From NCBI GenBank assembly GCA_030770535.1, contig JASVEC010000030.1, forward strand, positions 434,001-498,000: a DNA stretch of 64,000 bases, written 5' to 3'. The DNA is from Batkoa obscura. Taxonomy: Eukaryota > Entomophthoromycota > Entomophthoromycetes > Entomophthorales > Batkoaceae. The notes beneath the pieces were generated by a model. The model worked only from the letters and a program-made list of their open reading frames with translations. It ran no database searches and was not told where the DNA came from. The translations under genes were made by a program, and so were the position numbers. Positions within the stretch are counted from its first letter, which is position 1, and every line of letters begins with the position of its first letter. Positions 25,093 through 38,100 of the stretch are shown here, one piece after another.

Positions 25093-26676
25093 ATGTATAG
25101 GTCAGGAAGCTTTTTCAACAAGCCAAAGAAGAGAAGTAAGAGCAATGGACAAGATCGTAGAAAGGATGTAGTAAGATCAGGAAACAATAGTAAATCAAAC
25201 AGTAAGTCCAATGGGGACATTAAAATAAGGCTTACAGTGGAAGCGTTAAGGATGGGAAATAATAATAAAACAAAAAGTAACGGTAGAAAGAGGAAGAAAA
25301 GTGCAGAAGAAGAGGAAGAAGATTCAGGAGATGATGCGGGGGGTTTGGGCGAAGAAGAAGACTTTTTGGAAGAGCATACCATCTTAAGAGTGCCTATTTT
25401 TTTAGCTGATAGAATTAGGGAGCTTATAAAAACAAAAGAGGGTGCACAATCTATTGGGCTCACCTTTTCACGTAATTTGAAATCGTAATTTTTTATTAAT
25501 GGCTATTAAATTATTAAACTAGAACCAAGAGAAGGGGCGATTAAAATAAAAAATAAAGGATACCCCGTTAAATTGGTTGATTTACCAACGCTTATTGAGT
25601 CTCAAAAAATATTCAATAATAAACAAATGGTTAAAATTGCAGATATCTCTCAGGTAATAACATTTTATATTTTATTTGAATATGAAGCTTAATTTGTATG
25701 AAGATGATTGTAGTTGACGATCCAACACTCAAACCTTCAAGACCAAATAAAAAAGATCCTTATATTTGGAGTGATGGAATAACCCCACCGCTTAAAAATG
25801 TTAGAAAAAGAAGATTTAGAAAAAGAGTTTCAAGACAGGTAAAAGGTTTATAGTTATATAATAGCGCTTATTAGTATTTAGACAATTGAAATTGTTGAAA
25901 ATGAGCTTGAGAGGTTATTAACTGAAGATGTAAAGGCCGATGATGTCATCTACGGTAATGAAAAATAATAATAGTTGATATGATTTTACTAAAAATAAAT
26001 AGAATTAGCTGATGCATCGGATGGAAATGATTCTGATAATTCAGGAAAAGAATTAAATGTTGAAGACAACATTTCAAGAGCTGGAACAGAAGCATTGACG
26101 CCTGGAGCAGAAGAAGAAACCAACACAGAGATTGATTATGATAATGAAGGAGGTTACTTAGATCTTGAAAAAGTAGACGAAAGTAGTAGTGTGATAAAAA
26201 TTGAAAATGGATTTAATAAAGACAAAGCAAAAGTTTCTGATGACGATGAAGATGATGAAGATGAAGATGAAAGAGAATCAGATAATAATGATGAAAGCGG
26301 TTCAGGTGATGATGATGATGAAACTGAGTCTGGTGATAGTGACGAAACTGAATCCGAATCTGATGGTAATATTATTAGTCTATATATCTATACTAAGATT
26401 GTTAATTTTATTTTAGACGATGAAGAAACTGCTAAAGAAAAGTCAACATTAAAAGAAGCTAAGAAAGATACAATAGCAATGATTGCTAAGAGGACGGCGG
26501 AATATAAAACAGCTACCAATCCTATTATTAGGGTAACTCTATAAATAATAGTTTAGTTCTATATAACATTAATTAATATCATTTAGGCTCGTTTTGAAGC
26601 TATATTGGTTAAGCTTAATAGTGATTTGGATGAAATTCAAACTAGATTAGATGATATTTCTAGAAAAAATGACTAA
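25093..26676 (+). CDS. TAF7: TFIID subunit TAF7
   Basis: The ATG at 25093 opens a basic Ser/Asn/Lys-rich N-terminus and an acidic run, followed by the TAFII55 domain: EEHTILRVPIFLADRIREL, then GYPVKLVDLPTLIESQKIF, KIADISQMIVVDDP, and the hallmark GITPPLKNVRKRRFRK. The C-terminal half is very acidic (Asp/Glu runs near 26230-26370) and ends in a predicted coiled coil (RFEAILVKLNSDLDEIQTRL). TAF7 is a TFIID subunit that contacts TAF1 and restrains its acetyltransferase activity before initiation. Several short introns are required. The first is after GLTFS at about 25472, where the reading frame would otherwise run to a stop. Minus-strand frames over the acidic and basic runs are shadows. Confidence 0.93.
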
Positions 26677-27348
26677 ACAATGCCTACTAATGTTTACTTA
26701 TCTGAATTAAATACTATATCATTATTTATTTATTTTATTATTAATAAATTTTTGTAGTTAGTGATTTAATTGAGTTTTTGTTGGATTAGTATGTTAATTT
26801 AGTAGGCATTTTATAGCAATATTTAGATATGTTCATTGTTAAACTTTTAAACACTTAGTAATATTTTATTGATTAAATCATTTAATTCGTTTAGTTTTTA
26901 ATTTAGTTATTTGTATATATAAATATGACCATTTTAAAAAACCGATTTAATGGAAATTGGTAAAGTTTACATCCCTTTACACCAATGGTTATTATTAATT
27001 TTTTATTTAGGTAAATATTTTTTTATAATTACTCGAGTAAATTCATCAGGAAGTATGGACTATTAGATCGGTCGTAACATAGTCTTAGAATTCAATCGTG
27101 TAAAAAAAGTAATCTGTTAGCTGGAATTGTAATATTTTTTAACTCTAAAAATAAATTTTGCCATGTAAATTTTTTATGGTATTATAATTATTTACTTTTA
27201 CAAGTTTTTTATTTCCCTGAAACTATAAGGTTATCTTATGATCAACCTAATATAAAACAAACATTACAATCATTAAGCATTAGTTTAATTTATTTAATAA
27301 TAAGAATCCAAGTTTTATATAATAAATTATTCCAATTAGATTGTTATT
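26677..27348. other. Intergenic, nothing recognised
   Basis: Spacer between TAF7 and the tRNA gene, AT-rich, with no recognisable element. Confidence 0.55.
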
Positions 27349-27430
27349 GGCAGTTTGTCCGAGTGGTTAAGGAGTCACACTCGAAATGTGATGGGCTCTG
27401 CCCGCACAGGTTCAAATCCTGTAGCTGTCG
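27349..27430 (+). tRNA. tRNA-Ser (anticodon CGA)
   Basis: 82 nt, intronless. The acceptor arm GGCAGTT pairs with AGCTGTC (one G-U each side of the middle), with G as discriminator. The D-loop has GAGTGGTTAAGG. The anticodon stem TCACA/TGTGA encloses loop CTCGAAA, so the anticodon CGA is at 27382-27384. The variable arm is long, as expected for a serine isoacceptor, and the T-arm ACAGGTTCAAATCCTGT is canonical. A T-run follows about ten bases downstream, fitting Pol III termination. The 3' CCA is not encoded, as is usual for eukaryotes. Confidence 0.96.
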
Positions 27431-28357
27431 AGCTAGACTTTTTTTAGTAAAAAAATTATACAAATGAGATATAAGTCCTCTTTATCTCAGAATGTTAAAA
27501 GTTTGTTTCGAAAAACTAATGACTGTTTTTCATAATGTACGAGGGTGCTTTTGGTTTCATCACTTTTTCCGTTTTAAAGTACTATTTAAGTGGAAAGGCT
27601 ATTAGTGAAATTAAACAAAAATATATATCTTTATATAATTTTTTTCAGTAAATAAATAATTTAAATTTAAAAACATTTGAGCTAGATATATATTTTTAGC
27701 TAAAAATAACTCCAAGTATTTGGGTTTTTGTTCAAACTATATTAACGTATATAGAAATATAGTATTTTACTATTCTTATTAGGAACTTATCTATTTCGAA
27801 ATGTATTTTTAAATTATATTTTTAAAGAAAACTTAAAAATAGCTGTTGATTTTAATTTCAAAAATAGAAATGATTAATAATAATTTACTCAGATCATTAA
27901 AAAATAGAATAAGATAATGCTTTTATAAAAATAAGAACATTGTTAACTTACAATATAAAATAAACTTTTCTATTATTGTTTTATTAACTCGAAAATAAAG
28001 CCAAATATATTATGTAGGAATTAATTCAATTTAGAAAATTGATTTTATTTAATTTTATATAGAATCGACTATTTAAAATAGAAAAAAATCAAGATATAAG
28101 CAAAAAGAGATTTGGATCATTTTCAAATAGTGATAGCTAGTGCTGTAAAATTTTGAAGTGATAATGATATGAATTTAGTTACCTGTATTTAGTTATTTAA
28201 AAACTTAAGGATAGCCTATAAATGTAGCTAATGATAAAAAGGTTTAGAAATCATTATTTAAAAGATGGTTAAATAAACTGCAACTATAAAAAAATATATG
28301 ATAGAAATAAAACAATAGCTGATCAATTATTCTTAGAGTACATCTGAGTATAAAAAT
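27431..28357. other. Intergenic with a decayed MITE
   Basis: Only MITE copy 10 is recognisable in this stretch downstream of the tRNA. Confidence 0.5.
27540..27635 (+). mobile_element. MITE copy 10 (decayed)
   Basis: Traceable by GGTTTCATCACTTTTTCCG and AAGTACTATTTAAGTGG. Both ends are eroded and the core CpGs are gone. Confidence 0.65.
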
Positions 28358-29727
28358 ATGACATTTAATAGCTGTGATACAAATGAAAGATATTATATAT
28401 CTGGTGATGGCGATAAAATCTACCTTAAAGAATGGCCGATAAATCCTATTTTACCCTAAAATTAAAATTCTATACTAATCAAACCTCAAATTAACCAAAA
28501 AAAACAAGCTAGTTGAAGCAATATTGATAACAGCCCATGGATAATGTGAGAACATCAATCGATATCATAATTTTTCTACCAAACTGGACTAATCAGGGTA
28601 TTAAAATTCTAGAATATGATCGATTAGCCCATGGTAACACATCAAAGGCTAGTCAAAATACCTATGCAAGAGAAAATAGATTATATAAATGTTTAACTAT
28701 TTGACAAGATCTTGTAAATCAAGAAAGATCGTATCAATTACTTTTGTTTCTTTTTGGCCATAGCTGGGTAAACTTTTGGAAATCCGCTTATATAATTTTT
28801 ACTTAGTATTTAAAAGGTTGACGCCATCGTTTCAATTTGGCAAAATCAAAAGTTAACTTAATTGAAGAAGTTATTGTGGCTTGTAACAAAATTCTAAGAA
28901 ATTTTATTTGAAAGGTATTAACATGGCTATTAGCACCAGGGATTAAGTTAAGTGAACCCTGGTCATCAGGACCTATATTTAAGCTCTTATTGCCTTATTG
29001 GTTTACTTACTTCCAAGATTTATAATCAAATAGAGGGTTGGTAGGACTTTTTTGCTAAATTATATTAATTTGTTACATTATTAATCCTTTTTTAGACTTT
29101 TATTTTATCTTTAAAGGCGAAGAAGTAGGAAGATATACCAAGGATTTACAAGTAAACGGAGAAGCAGAGCTATGAATGAGTAAGCCAATTCATATCTTCT
29201 TTGTACTCATTTAGTTAATTATTTCATTTTTAGCTTTTCTTTATCTCTACTGGGGGAAATTTATTATATAGGGATGTCTTTTTTGTTTAAGAATTTTACT
29301 AACAATCTCCCCACTTAAGTAGCGGTTAAAAGATAGAAAAAGTGATCAAGTCAAAAAAGGTATCTTTATATAAAGATTACAAAACCATTATAAGAATGTT
29401 TATTTATTACAAGGCTCAGAAGATCCAATTGTTACTCTATCTGAGTTCAAATCATTCGCAGCAAAATTGGAATAGTGTGATAGAATTGATAATTTAAAGG
29501 TAGATTATATTGAGGATTGTAGATATATGCATAAGTATTTCATATTATCTTAAAACTTGATTTGTAAGTTTTATTTTGTAGTACATAATGACATTAAAAA
29601 AAAAGATTTAGTAAGTTTGCTGTTTTAAGTATTGTAATAAATATTAACAGATTTTTAGATCTTAGAAAATTATATTAAGTTTATAAAGGATTGTTTAGGT
29701 GGTAGTCACAATGATTCAGATCCTTAA
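28358..29727 (+). pseudogene. Monoacylglycerol-lipase-like alpha/beta hydrolase pseudogene
   Basis: Fragments follow the order of a monoglyceride lipase (MGL/Yju3 family): SGDGDKIYLKEWPINP near the start; AHG-CENINRYHNFSTKLD around the oxyanion-hole HG; IKILEYDRLAHGNTSKASQNT; a nucleophile elbow FGHSW near 28758; PGIKLSEPWSSGP; GSEDPIVTLSEFKSFAAKL containing the relay Asp; VDYIEDCRYMHKYF; and a C-terminal ENYIKFIKDCLGG ending at a stop. It is clearly broken. A TAA lies inside the HG block (28535 region), another after KLD, and the next block is shifted by one base, so the frame cannot be followed. MITE copy 11 has inserted between two fragments. Functional members hydrolyse monoacylglycerols. 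Confidence 0.7.
29267..29372 (-). mobile_element. MITE copy 11
   Basis: Starts ATATAGGGATGT, carries CACTTAAGTAGCGGTT in place of the core, and ends near GGTATCTTTATAT. It splits the lipase-like pseudogene, and the hydrolase peptide resumes after it (QNHYKNVYLLQGSEDPIV). Confidence 0.75.
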
Positions 29728-29749
29728 CTATAATTTTATTATAAAAATC

Positions 29750-29855
29750 ATATGGGGGTGTTTTTTTTGGCTTCATTACTTTTTCCATCTTTTAAGCACT
29801 ATTTGAGCGAAAAAATCGTTAATAAAATTCTTAAACGCAAAAAAACATCGCCATA
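29750..29855 (+). mobile_element. MITE copy 12
   Basis: Starts ATATGGGGGTG and ends ACATCGCCATAT. The core AAGCACTATTTGAGCGA has two CpG-type changes. It lies just after the lipase-like pseudogene. Confidence 0.85.
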
Positions 29856-30772
29856 TAGTAAACAAATGTTTTTTCAGAATTATTTCATTGGCAAAACTAA
29901 TCGTTAAATCATTATTTAAAAAACTTGATATTTTTCCATATAAACAATTAAGGTCATAACCGGAGTCTCAATCCATTGACAAAAAGATTGGGCAGCAAAT
30001 TTTAAGGGGAGAATAAAATACTAAATTACAAATATAGTTAGTAAAAAAAATAACTCATCTACTATTATTTCATCTATATTTCACAGTTCTTAATAATAAT
30101 ACTCAATCTAGAACTAAGGATAATCTAATAATAAAAGATGGGGTTAAATTTCAATAATTAACTATGTAAATAAGCTCCACTTAATCCCTAAGTTTTTAGT
30201 AACAATGGTAACTAAAAATCTTAACATACCAAATGCAGTAAGTTGATAATAATTATCCCCAATTTTCGCTATTCATTATTTTATTATTGCCGCCTATTTT
30301 AATACTCTTATATTTATGTAGTCTTTTGAAATATTGTTATAATTTTAAGCTCATCTATTAGTTTAACTATAATTTCATAGTAAATAAATTATCATTGAAA
30401 TCACTACTATCAATTTACTTATCATAAATCCATTCAATTGGCTACCTCATTGACTGAGTGAAAGTTAAAATTAGAGTCTACAAGAACATAAAACAATTAT
30501 TATTGGCGTAAACCCAGATTCCCCGCTAATCCTATTACAGGATAACGATAGAAATAAAAATTAAACTATAAAAATATCAATTAAAAGTCTAGACAATAAA
30601 TTATTTATTTTTAAATACAGTACAGTGTATATTCATTTTCAACCACAGATGACTATGAAGAAAGAAGCGGTGTATATAGGGAGCTATTTGTTAGTTAGAG
30701 TTATGATGCTACAAAGGGGAAAGGATGAATAATGATAATTGGAGTTTTCTTGGTTATAAACGATACACTAGC
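29856..30772. other. Intergenic, nothing recognised
   Basis: AT-rich DNA between MITE copy 12 and the small hypothetical gene; no supported feature. Confidence 0.5.
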
Positions 30773-31051
30773 TTATATCCTTGCTATAGCATGGTGGTTG
30801 ATATTTTTAAAGGTAGGTTTATCTAAAGAATCAATAAATGAGTCCATACATTTTTCCCAAACTTGAAAAGCGGAGCCTTTTAAACTGGATTGGTCAATAT
30901 GAACTAAATAATCGTCTTCTTCATCAAGATAAGCAGCTTCTAAATCGCTGATAGAAGATTTTGGTGATAGATATCTTTGCTCACATCCTAAGGTAATATT
31001 ATCTTGTTCTTGGATGGAAAAGATAGAATCGGAATCAAATAAACAACTCAT
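30773..31051 (-). CDS. Hypothetical 92-residue acidic protein
   Basis: A single open frame starting MSCLFDSDSIFSIQEQDN and ending NHHAIARI. It is rich in Asp, Glu and Ser, has no signal or TM segment, and contains SSISDLEAAYLDEEDDYLV and a C-terminal helix-like FQVWEKCMDSFIDSL. Its composition is unlike the Asn/Ile/Lys/Tyr-rich noise that this AT content produces, which is the reason for listing it. I do not recognise a family. It could be an exon of a longer gene, but I found no convincing extension. Confidence 0.4.
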   Translation of the reverse strand: MSCLFDSDSIFSIQEQDNITLGCEQRYLSPKSSISDLEAAYLDEEDDYLVHIDQSSLKGSAFQVWEKCMDSFIDSLDKPTFKNINHHAIARI

Positions 31052-34044
31052 AATAATAATTGGACTTTAAATTTGAACTTTATTGAAAATTTTTTAAAGC
31101 TTAAACTCAACTTTTCCTCTCTATTTATACCTTTTGGACTTTTTGCAACTATCGGATTTGGATTCTCAAATATCCTTTTGCAGCTACCTTACTTTTTAGG
31201 GCTTAATTTCAATGTAAATATAACTATTGCTAAAATTAGCAATGGACGAATGACATGATTTCATTTTACGCAAGGATTTCAAATTAACAAATAATTCGCA
31301 AACAAATTCAAGAGCATGGTTTTACATATTGACTTGAAATAGTAACTGAAGTTCCATGTTAAAGCCCTGTTAATCAACATATTAAGGCTTAGATTAAGAA
31401 TGCATAAAGAACTTGTTTATCATCTTAAACACAATAAAATAAATAAAGGATTTATCAATAAAAGCTAACTTTTTATCTAAGGTCTCGCATTATTTAATTT
31501 ATGGAACTTTAAATTCTTATTCCTGTGTTATATAAACTTCACGCAGTAAGAAAAATAATATCCCCCTTTTTGTCATCTTCTATTATATAGTTATAGAATG
31601 GAGTCACTTTGTTGAATATTACAAGTCTCACAGTTCAATAAATTGACGTACCATTTTTATAACAAAAGTTGTATCAAATAAGGTTACCAGCTCTTTTTGT
31701 ATTATCCTTACATCTTATAACATACCCATGTATTAGATATGCTTTATTGTGAATTTGTTAAAGAACAAAAGGTTTAAAATTTGGCCGCGGATTACTAAAA
31801 TTGGCAGATGACTTTTAATCTAATTATTAAATTTCTAATTTCTAACCAATCTATCTAAAAGGATTAATTTTGTTACTTTTCACAGTGATTTATTTGATAT
31901 TATTTACAGCACTTTATACCACAAGATTGGATTGTGTGTTTTGATCATAACTGTATTTAGCATTCAAAAATGGTGTTCTTCTTGGCGTAGTTGGTAATTT
32001 GCTATATAGAATTATTGTTATTTAATGTTATACTAATATATAATTTATCTTTTCTATTTTATTAGATTAAGTGATAAATTTTCAACGTTTTTTTAAATAT
32101 TTATTTAGAATACTGATTAAATTAAAAAAACTCTAATGATTCTATAATAATAAAGTAAGGTGTACTATATTTTAAGATGTGTTAATAAAAAGTGGATGAA
32201 TTCAGTAATAGTAATCCAAAAATAAAGGTAAATATGCAAGGTGTTTGGTAATTATAACAATAAACCCTTTATTATCAACTTTAACTATAGTAGATTTAAA
32301 CATTAATAGTAATATATAAGAATAATTAATAGTTAATTTATCAGTTTTTTTTGAATTCTTCTGTCATAACTTTTATTCTAGTTTTATTCTTAAAAATTTA
32401 ATGTCAGTTTAAACTTTTAGTTTTTATCTTGAATGTTTTCATCTCTGTTTTCATCAGCTTTTTTTTAGCTTGACTATTTCATAATTTTTTTATATTTCCG
32501 AAACATCTTCTTTAATATTTTTTAAAATATTAAAAAATGCAATGTTTTTATAGTGTCACTATTAATTAATAACATCTAAATAAAAAATTATACATTAAAG
32601 TCACATTGAAAAATAATAATTTTAATAAACATTATAGAGTTATTTTTAAGTAACAGCTTATAACTCTTTTATCTATTAAATAGGGTAATGATATCAAATG
32701 TATAAAATAAATAACCTTTCATTACCTGTAAAAGAAATAAATACTTCTTTAATTCGTTCATATTCCGTTTATAAAAAGCTGCCCCATTCAGACGATCTGC
32801 TTTATGGTATTTTTAATACATTGAATCTTCTTAAGCTAGTATTAAGTAATCAGTCCAATTTATATTTAAATAATTGCTCTCTTTTAAACTTTAATTTACT
32901 TTATTTAACATATACTTTACAACTATATATCAATATTATATTAAACATTTAATAATATAATTACCAAACTTTAAAGTTACTATCTTTTTTATATTAAAAT
33001 TTATTTTATTTAATATCTATTTTTCCAATATATAGAAATATTTAACTTGTGTTTTACCTTTTTCAACTAGTTTAAAAGCCTTATCATTTAAAAAAGAGAA
33101 ACTAATCTAACATATTATGCAAATATTAAATTTAATAAAATTTTAAAAGTGCATAAAAATAAACTAATATTAAAATTGAGATATTGATTAGCAAAGTAAA
33201 ATGAATATAACCGGGGATTAAAGGACAAGATAGTCAAGCTCATAATTTTTGATATTCATATAACCTTAATAATTTTATATTAAATTTAATATATAAGATT
33301 TCAAGATGTTTTATTATTTAACGTTTTCGTTTAATATTGACTTAATTGGTCATCTATTTTACTATAAAATTTGAACACTTCTTCTTTTACCCTTTTCTAT
33401 TAATTAACCTAACAAAAAAAAACAAATTAAATATTACAACCTGCATATACTTCTATATAAATAATAGTAACTAAAAGAAACCATACCTTCTTCATCGATC
33501 TTTTTTGTTAAAACTGAAAAGCCTCAATAATAGTAAGATAAATTTATTATCATTAATTGTAATGCTGGTGACACATAAAATTGTTCTAAATTCATATCGT
33601 AAGATTATTTTGTTTCAGTTTAGTCACTTTATTTTATTACGAATTCGATGATTACTATATTAGAACACCAATTCTTTTTGATTTTAGTTATTTTTTCTAT
33701 AAAGATTCATAAACTTTATAATGAAAGAAGATATAATTCAATAGAATATATATTCGATTTTTTATAAAGTAGTAAGGGTTTCATCGGATTCTAGCTAAAT
33801 TGAGCTTATTTATCGTTCTGTTTCCAACCCTCTTTTGTTCATTTATTATTATTATTAGTAGTGGTTATATTAATATTAAAATAATTGCTTTAATTTATAA
33901 TATTGACTTTTTTCCAATTATCATTTTTGATATAGTAGTTACCATTTAAACATCAAGCAATGTTTTATAAATGTTATATTAATTTAATAATACTAAATTT
34001 GATTTTTTAGTATAAGCTTGCTTTAATAATGGTTAATTCAAACA

Positions 34045-34145
34045 ATATGAGGATGCACTTTGTTTTAAGAATTTTACTAATAACCTTTCCACTTAAATAG
34101 CGCTTAAATGAGAAAAGTGATGAAGTCAAAAAAACACCTGAATAT
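34045..34145 (-). mobile_element. MITE copy 13
   Basis: Starts ATATGAGGATGC and ends ACACCTGAATAT, with core CACTTAAATAGCGCTT. Confidence 0.75.
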
Positions 34146-34387
34146 AATTGAAAACTTTATAGACAATGAATTCATTTTACTATTTTACAATTTATTAGTA
34201 TGATTAATTATATTAGTAGAATTATAGAATAATGCCATTTTTATTTTTTTATTTTTTTGAAATTTCAAACTCAAATAAAGATGTCTTTCAATATTAAAAT
34301 AAGTTAACAAGATAGACAAGAGCTCATCTTAAAAGGACTTTAACACTATCAACATTTTAATCAGTCTTTTGATTCCACAGAAGATAA

Positions 34388-34487
34388 CAGGGATATTTTT
34401 CTTGATTTGATCACTTTTTTCATTTTTTTAAGCACTATTTAAGCGGAGATTGTTAGTAAAATTCTTAACTAAAAAAATATCTCATCT
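34388..34487 (+). mobile_element. MITE copy 14 (partly decayed)
   Basis: Core AAGCACTATTTAAGCGG and TTGTTAGTAAAATTCTTAA are clear. The ends are eroded (left CAGGGATATT, right ATATCTCATC). Confidence 0.7.
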
Positions 34488-35117
34488 TATTATCTATTTT
34501 TTAGAATTTTTAAAATTTAAAAATTGTATTAATAATCAATAATTTATAATAATAAACATCAATTAGTCTCTTATTGAAATAGAAAATAGCTTATATTAAT
34601 TTAGAAGTCTTAACTAAAAAGGAGAATTAAAATCTTTTCGGGAAGCTGAATACCGATTAATCTTAATAAATAAACTCCTAATTCTTTTAAAATCAAAATA
34701 TATTTATATTCCTTTTAAATCCTCCTCCTTTTTATCTCCATTAGAAGTTTATCTTATTCTCGATTATCATCCACTTCATTTTTAGGGTGGATTTTTATTA
34801 CTAAATGATAAGGACATTTGATAAATAAAAAGATCAATGTTAATTAATTAATTGTTATTATTAATTTAAAATAAGTAAATTAACATAATATTAATATTAA
34901 TGTTAGCTTTAATAGAATTATACTGTCTTAGTATTAGACATAACTAATAATAAGCAAAGCATTAAAAGACCCATTTAATAAAACTTGAAATTTTATTACA
35001 CTAAGAAACACATACACAAAATAAAAATATTCAACTTAAAAAAATTCCTCGTTTATCAACTTCAAATTAGTAATCATTAACAACAATCTTCATAAAATCA
35101 TAACAACCAAATGTAAT

Positions 35118-38100
35118 TTAAGAAGTAGGTATCTTAGAAATAAGTTCCGTTAATTGTTTCTTATATTGTAATTTAGCTTCTTGTAAATCAGCTTTAACAT
35201 CTTCAAGTTGTTCCGATTTTTCACCTAATAACTCTAATACAATTTCATGTCTAAACAAAAAATAATATTAGTAATTAATTTCAATTTCAATTACATTTGG
35301 AATTTAATTTTCATTTACTTTTTAACCAATTCTTGATGTTCTAATTCCATATTATTAATTTTATTAATAGTAGCTTCACTATAAAAATAAAATATGAATT
35401 CTATATTAAATATTAAAAATAGTATTAATTCCAACTTACTATTCTTTAAATTTACAACTCAATTGGACTAATTCATTAGATAATTGATCTAAAAAAAATC
35501 AATATTAATTGAACTTTCTCTGAAAACAATTGAACTTTGCAACTTACCTTTTGATTCCAATGCTGCTTTTAATTGAATTTGTAAAGTTCTAATTTTATTA
35601 TCATTCGATAAATTATTCATTCCAGTTAACCCCGATGTAGGTGATATATTTCTATTTTCAACTCTAAAATCAATACTTGATCTTGAACTTCTTGTTCTAT
35701 TAGGTTGAATCATTGGACCTATCGTTGTATGCTAATAATAAATAATATTAAATATTAAATATTAAATGTTATTTTTTATAAACTTCTATCTATTTTAATA
35801 TTGAGTTAATGAAATAGATTACTTACTTCGGGTAATAAACTTGAATTTCTTGTTCGGTTTGTATATGGATAAGTATTAATTATTGAATCATTAAATTCAT
35901 GAGGATTATTAATAGGTCGTGAATTTTGTTCTTCATGATAACTACTTGCAGGTGGACTTGGGGAGACTGATGAAGAACGTGGAGAAATTATGCTCGGTTC
36001 TTTAAACTAATTAAATAAAATTAAAATTAAAATTAAAATTAAATTAAATAGATTAATTAATTATTAATTATTAATTATTAATTATTAATTGTAAGTTATA
36101 ATAAACTAATTACTTCATATAGTTTTCTTAATTGTTCCATTTCAAGTAAATGGGATTGTTTTAATGAATTAATTGTTTCTTGTAATTCATTGACTTTGAA
36201 TTCTAATGTTTCTTTGTCTGATAATAATATCTATGATAAAATAAATATTAATAATTTAATTGAGTTTAACTTAATTTGTAATTAATTTAATTACTTGATT
36301 GTTTTGCTTAATGATTTGTAATTCTTCTACCATTGTTTTATATGATAACTCTAAAGTTTCAATGGATTTGTCCTAAATAGAAAAGATTAATTAATAGTTT
36401 ATTAACATTTGATAGAATAAATAAAATTACATTAATTTCTAAATTGTCTTTCAATGTTTTTTCTGTAGTTTCAAGTTTAATAGTTAATTCCAAATTATTT
36501 TCTTTAGAAATCTTTAAACTAAAATAAAAAATTAATTATAAATTAATATCAATAAATTTAAATTTAAATTTAAACTACTTTTTTTCATATTCTTTAACTT
36601 TACTTGTTAAATTGTATATTTCCAATTTTAAAGTTTGAATTTGATTTAATAAAGGTTGAGTAGCTAATTCAATAACTGTATTAACATCATCATCATCTAC
36701 TTTATTTATATTATCAACATCCTCATTATTATTATTATTATTATTATTTATTATCTTATTCGTTGATTTTAATATCTATTTTAATTTAATTTAAAAAAAT
36801 TTCTTAATAATTAAAAAATTAAAAGATTACCATCAATTCGTTTTGAAATTCTTCTTCTTTTGCTGACAATTTATCTTGTGTTTTTATTAATTCTTGACGT
36901 AAATTTTGTACCTAAAAAGTAATTAAAATAAATATCGATTATTAATCAATATTTAATATATAAATTACAATTGTTTGAGATTCCTTTTCGATTTCTTCCA
37001 TTTGTAGTTTTAAAGCAATAGCTTCATCTGCTAATATACCTTTATCTTTCGTCTATATAAATTTAATTATTCATTTAATAAATAATATATAAAACTAATG
37101 ATATTTACTTCTTTTTCTTTTTGAATTTTTAAATTTTGATTTATTGATTTTTGAATTTCTTTTTGTAAATTTCTTACTTCTAATTGACTTTTTTCTAATG
37201 ATATCTAATAATAATAAATAACAAAATATAAAATAATTGAACTTGTTATTATTGAAATTACCTTTAAATTAACTTCATTATCCGTTAATCTTTTGCATTT
37301 ATTATCTGATTCTTCTTTTTCTTTTCGAATTTGATCATTGTTTTGTTTTAATGCTCGAATTATGTCTAATAAATAAAATAAAATAAATACCTCATCCTAA
37401 GAAATTATTAAAAATAAATTATCTACCGTTAGCTTTTTTCTCTGAAGTAATTAAACCTGAAACTCTTGATTTTAAATCTGAATTTTCTTTAACAACTTGT
37501 CCTAATTTTTTTTGACATTCTACTAATACTCTTTCATTTTCATTTTCTTTATTTCTTACTTTTTGTAAGATTGTACTCATTTTTAATTCTTTTTTTGTTA
37601 ATGCTTCACCTATAAATTAATAAAATTATTAATATATGTTTAACAAAATAGTTCTATATAATAATAATATATAATAATATACAATAATATATAATAATAT
37701 ACAATAATATATAATAATATACAATAATATATAATAATATACAATAATATATAATAATATACAATAATATATAATAATATACAATAATATATAATAATAT
37801 ACAATAATATATAATAATATACAATAATATATAATAATAACTTCCTTACCTTCTTGCATTAATCCACTAATTTGTTCATCTTTACCTTCCAATTGAGTTT
37901 TCAAACCAGTAATCATACTTTTTAATTTATCTAAATCATCCGGTAAATTTGTATCAATTTCCTAATTATGCCATCATCAACATATTATGATTAAAAGATA
38001 TTAAACTTTTCTTTACCTCCGTTTTATTTAACAATTTATTTTCTAATCCATTCACCCTAGCTAACCATCTCTTTTCTGAATCTTCTTTCTCTTTTTGTAA

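Larger units (their letters stand above)
31052..35117. other. 4 kb gene-poor region with two MITEs
   Basis: Holds MITE copies 13 and 14 and otherwise only very AT-rich sequence. A 61-codon frame at 31073 and an 84-codon Leu/Asn/Tyr-rich frame at 32698 have no features of real proteins. I see no RNA gene. Confidence 0.5.

Noticed and set aside
25086-25463. 125-codon Leu/Ser-rich antisense frame
   Set aside because: Antisense of the basic and acidic low-complexity parts of TAF7.
31540-32050. Possible decayed coding sequence
   Set aside because: A few peptide-like stretches appear, but no ordered match to any family could be followed; indistinguishable from AT-rich noise.
32698-32952. 84-codon plus-strand frame
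   Set aside because: Leu/Asn/Tyr-rich translation expected by chance at this AT content; no motif, no homologous pattern, no neighbouring exon.
37629-37916. 95-codon frame with repeated Tyr-Ile-Leu units
   Set aside because: It is a translation of the intronic minisatellite plus the adjacent golgin exon, not a protein.
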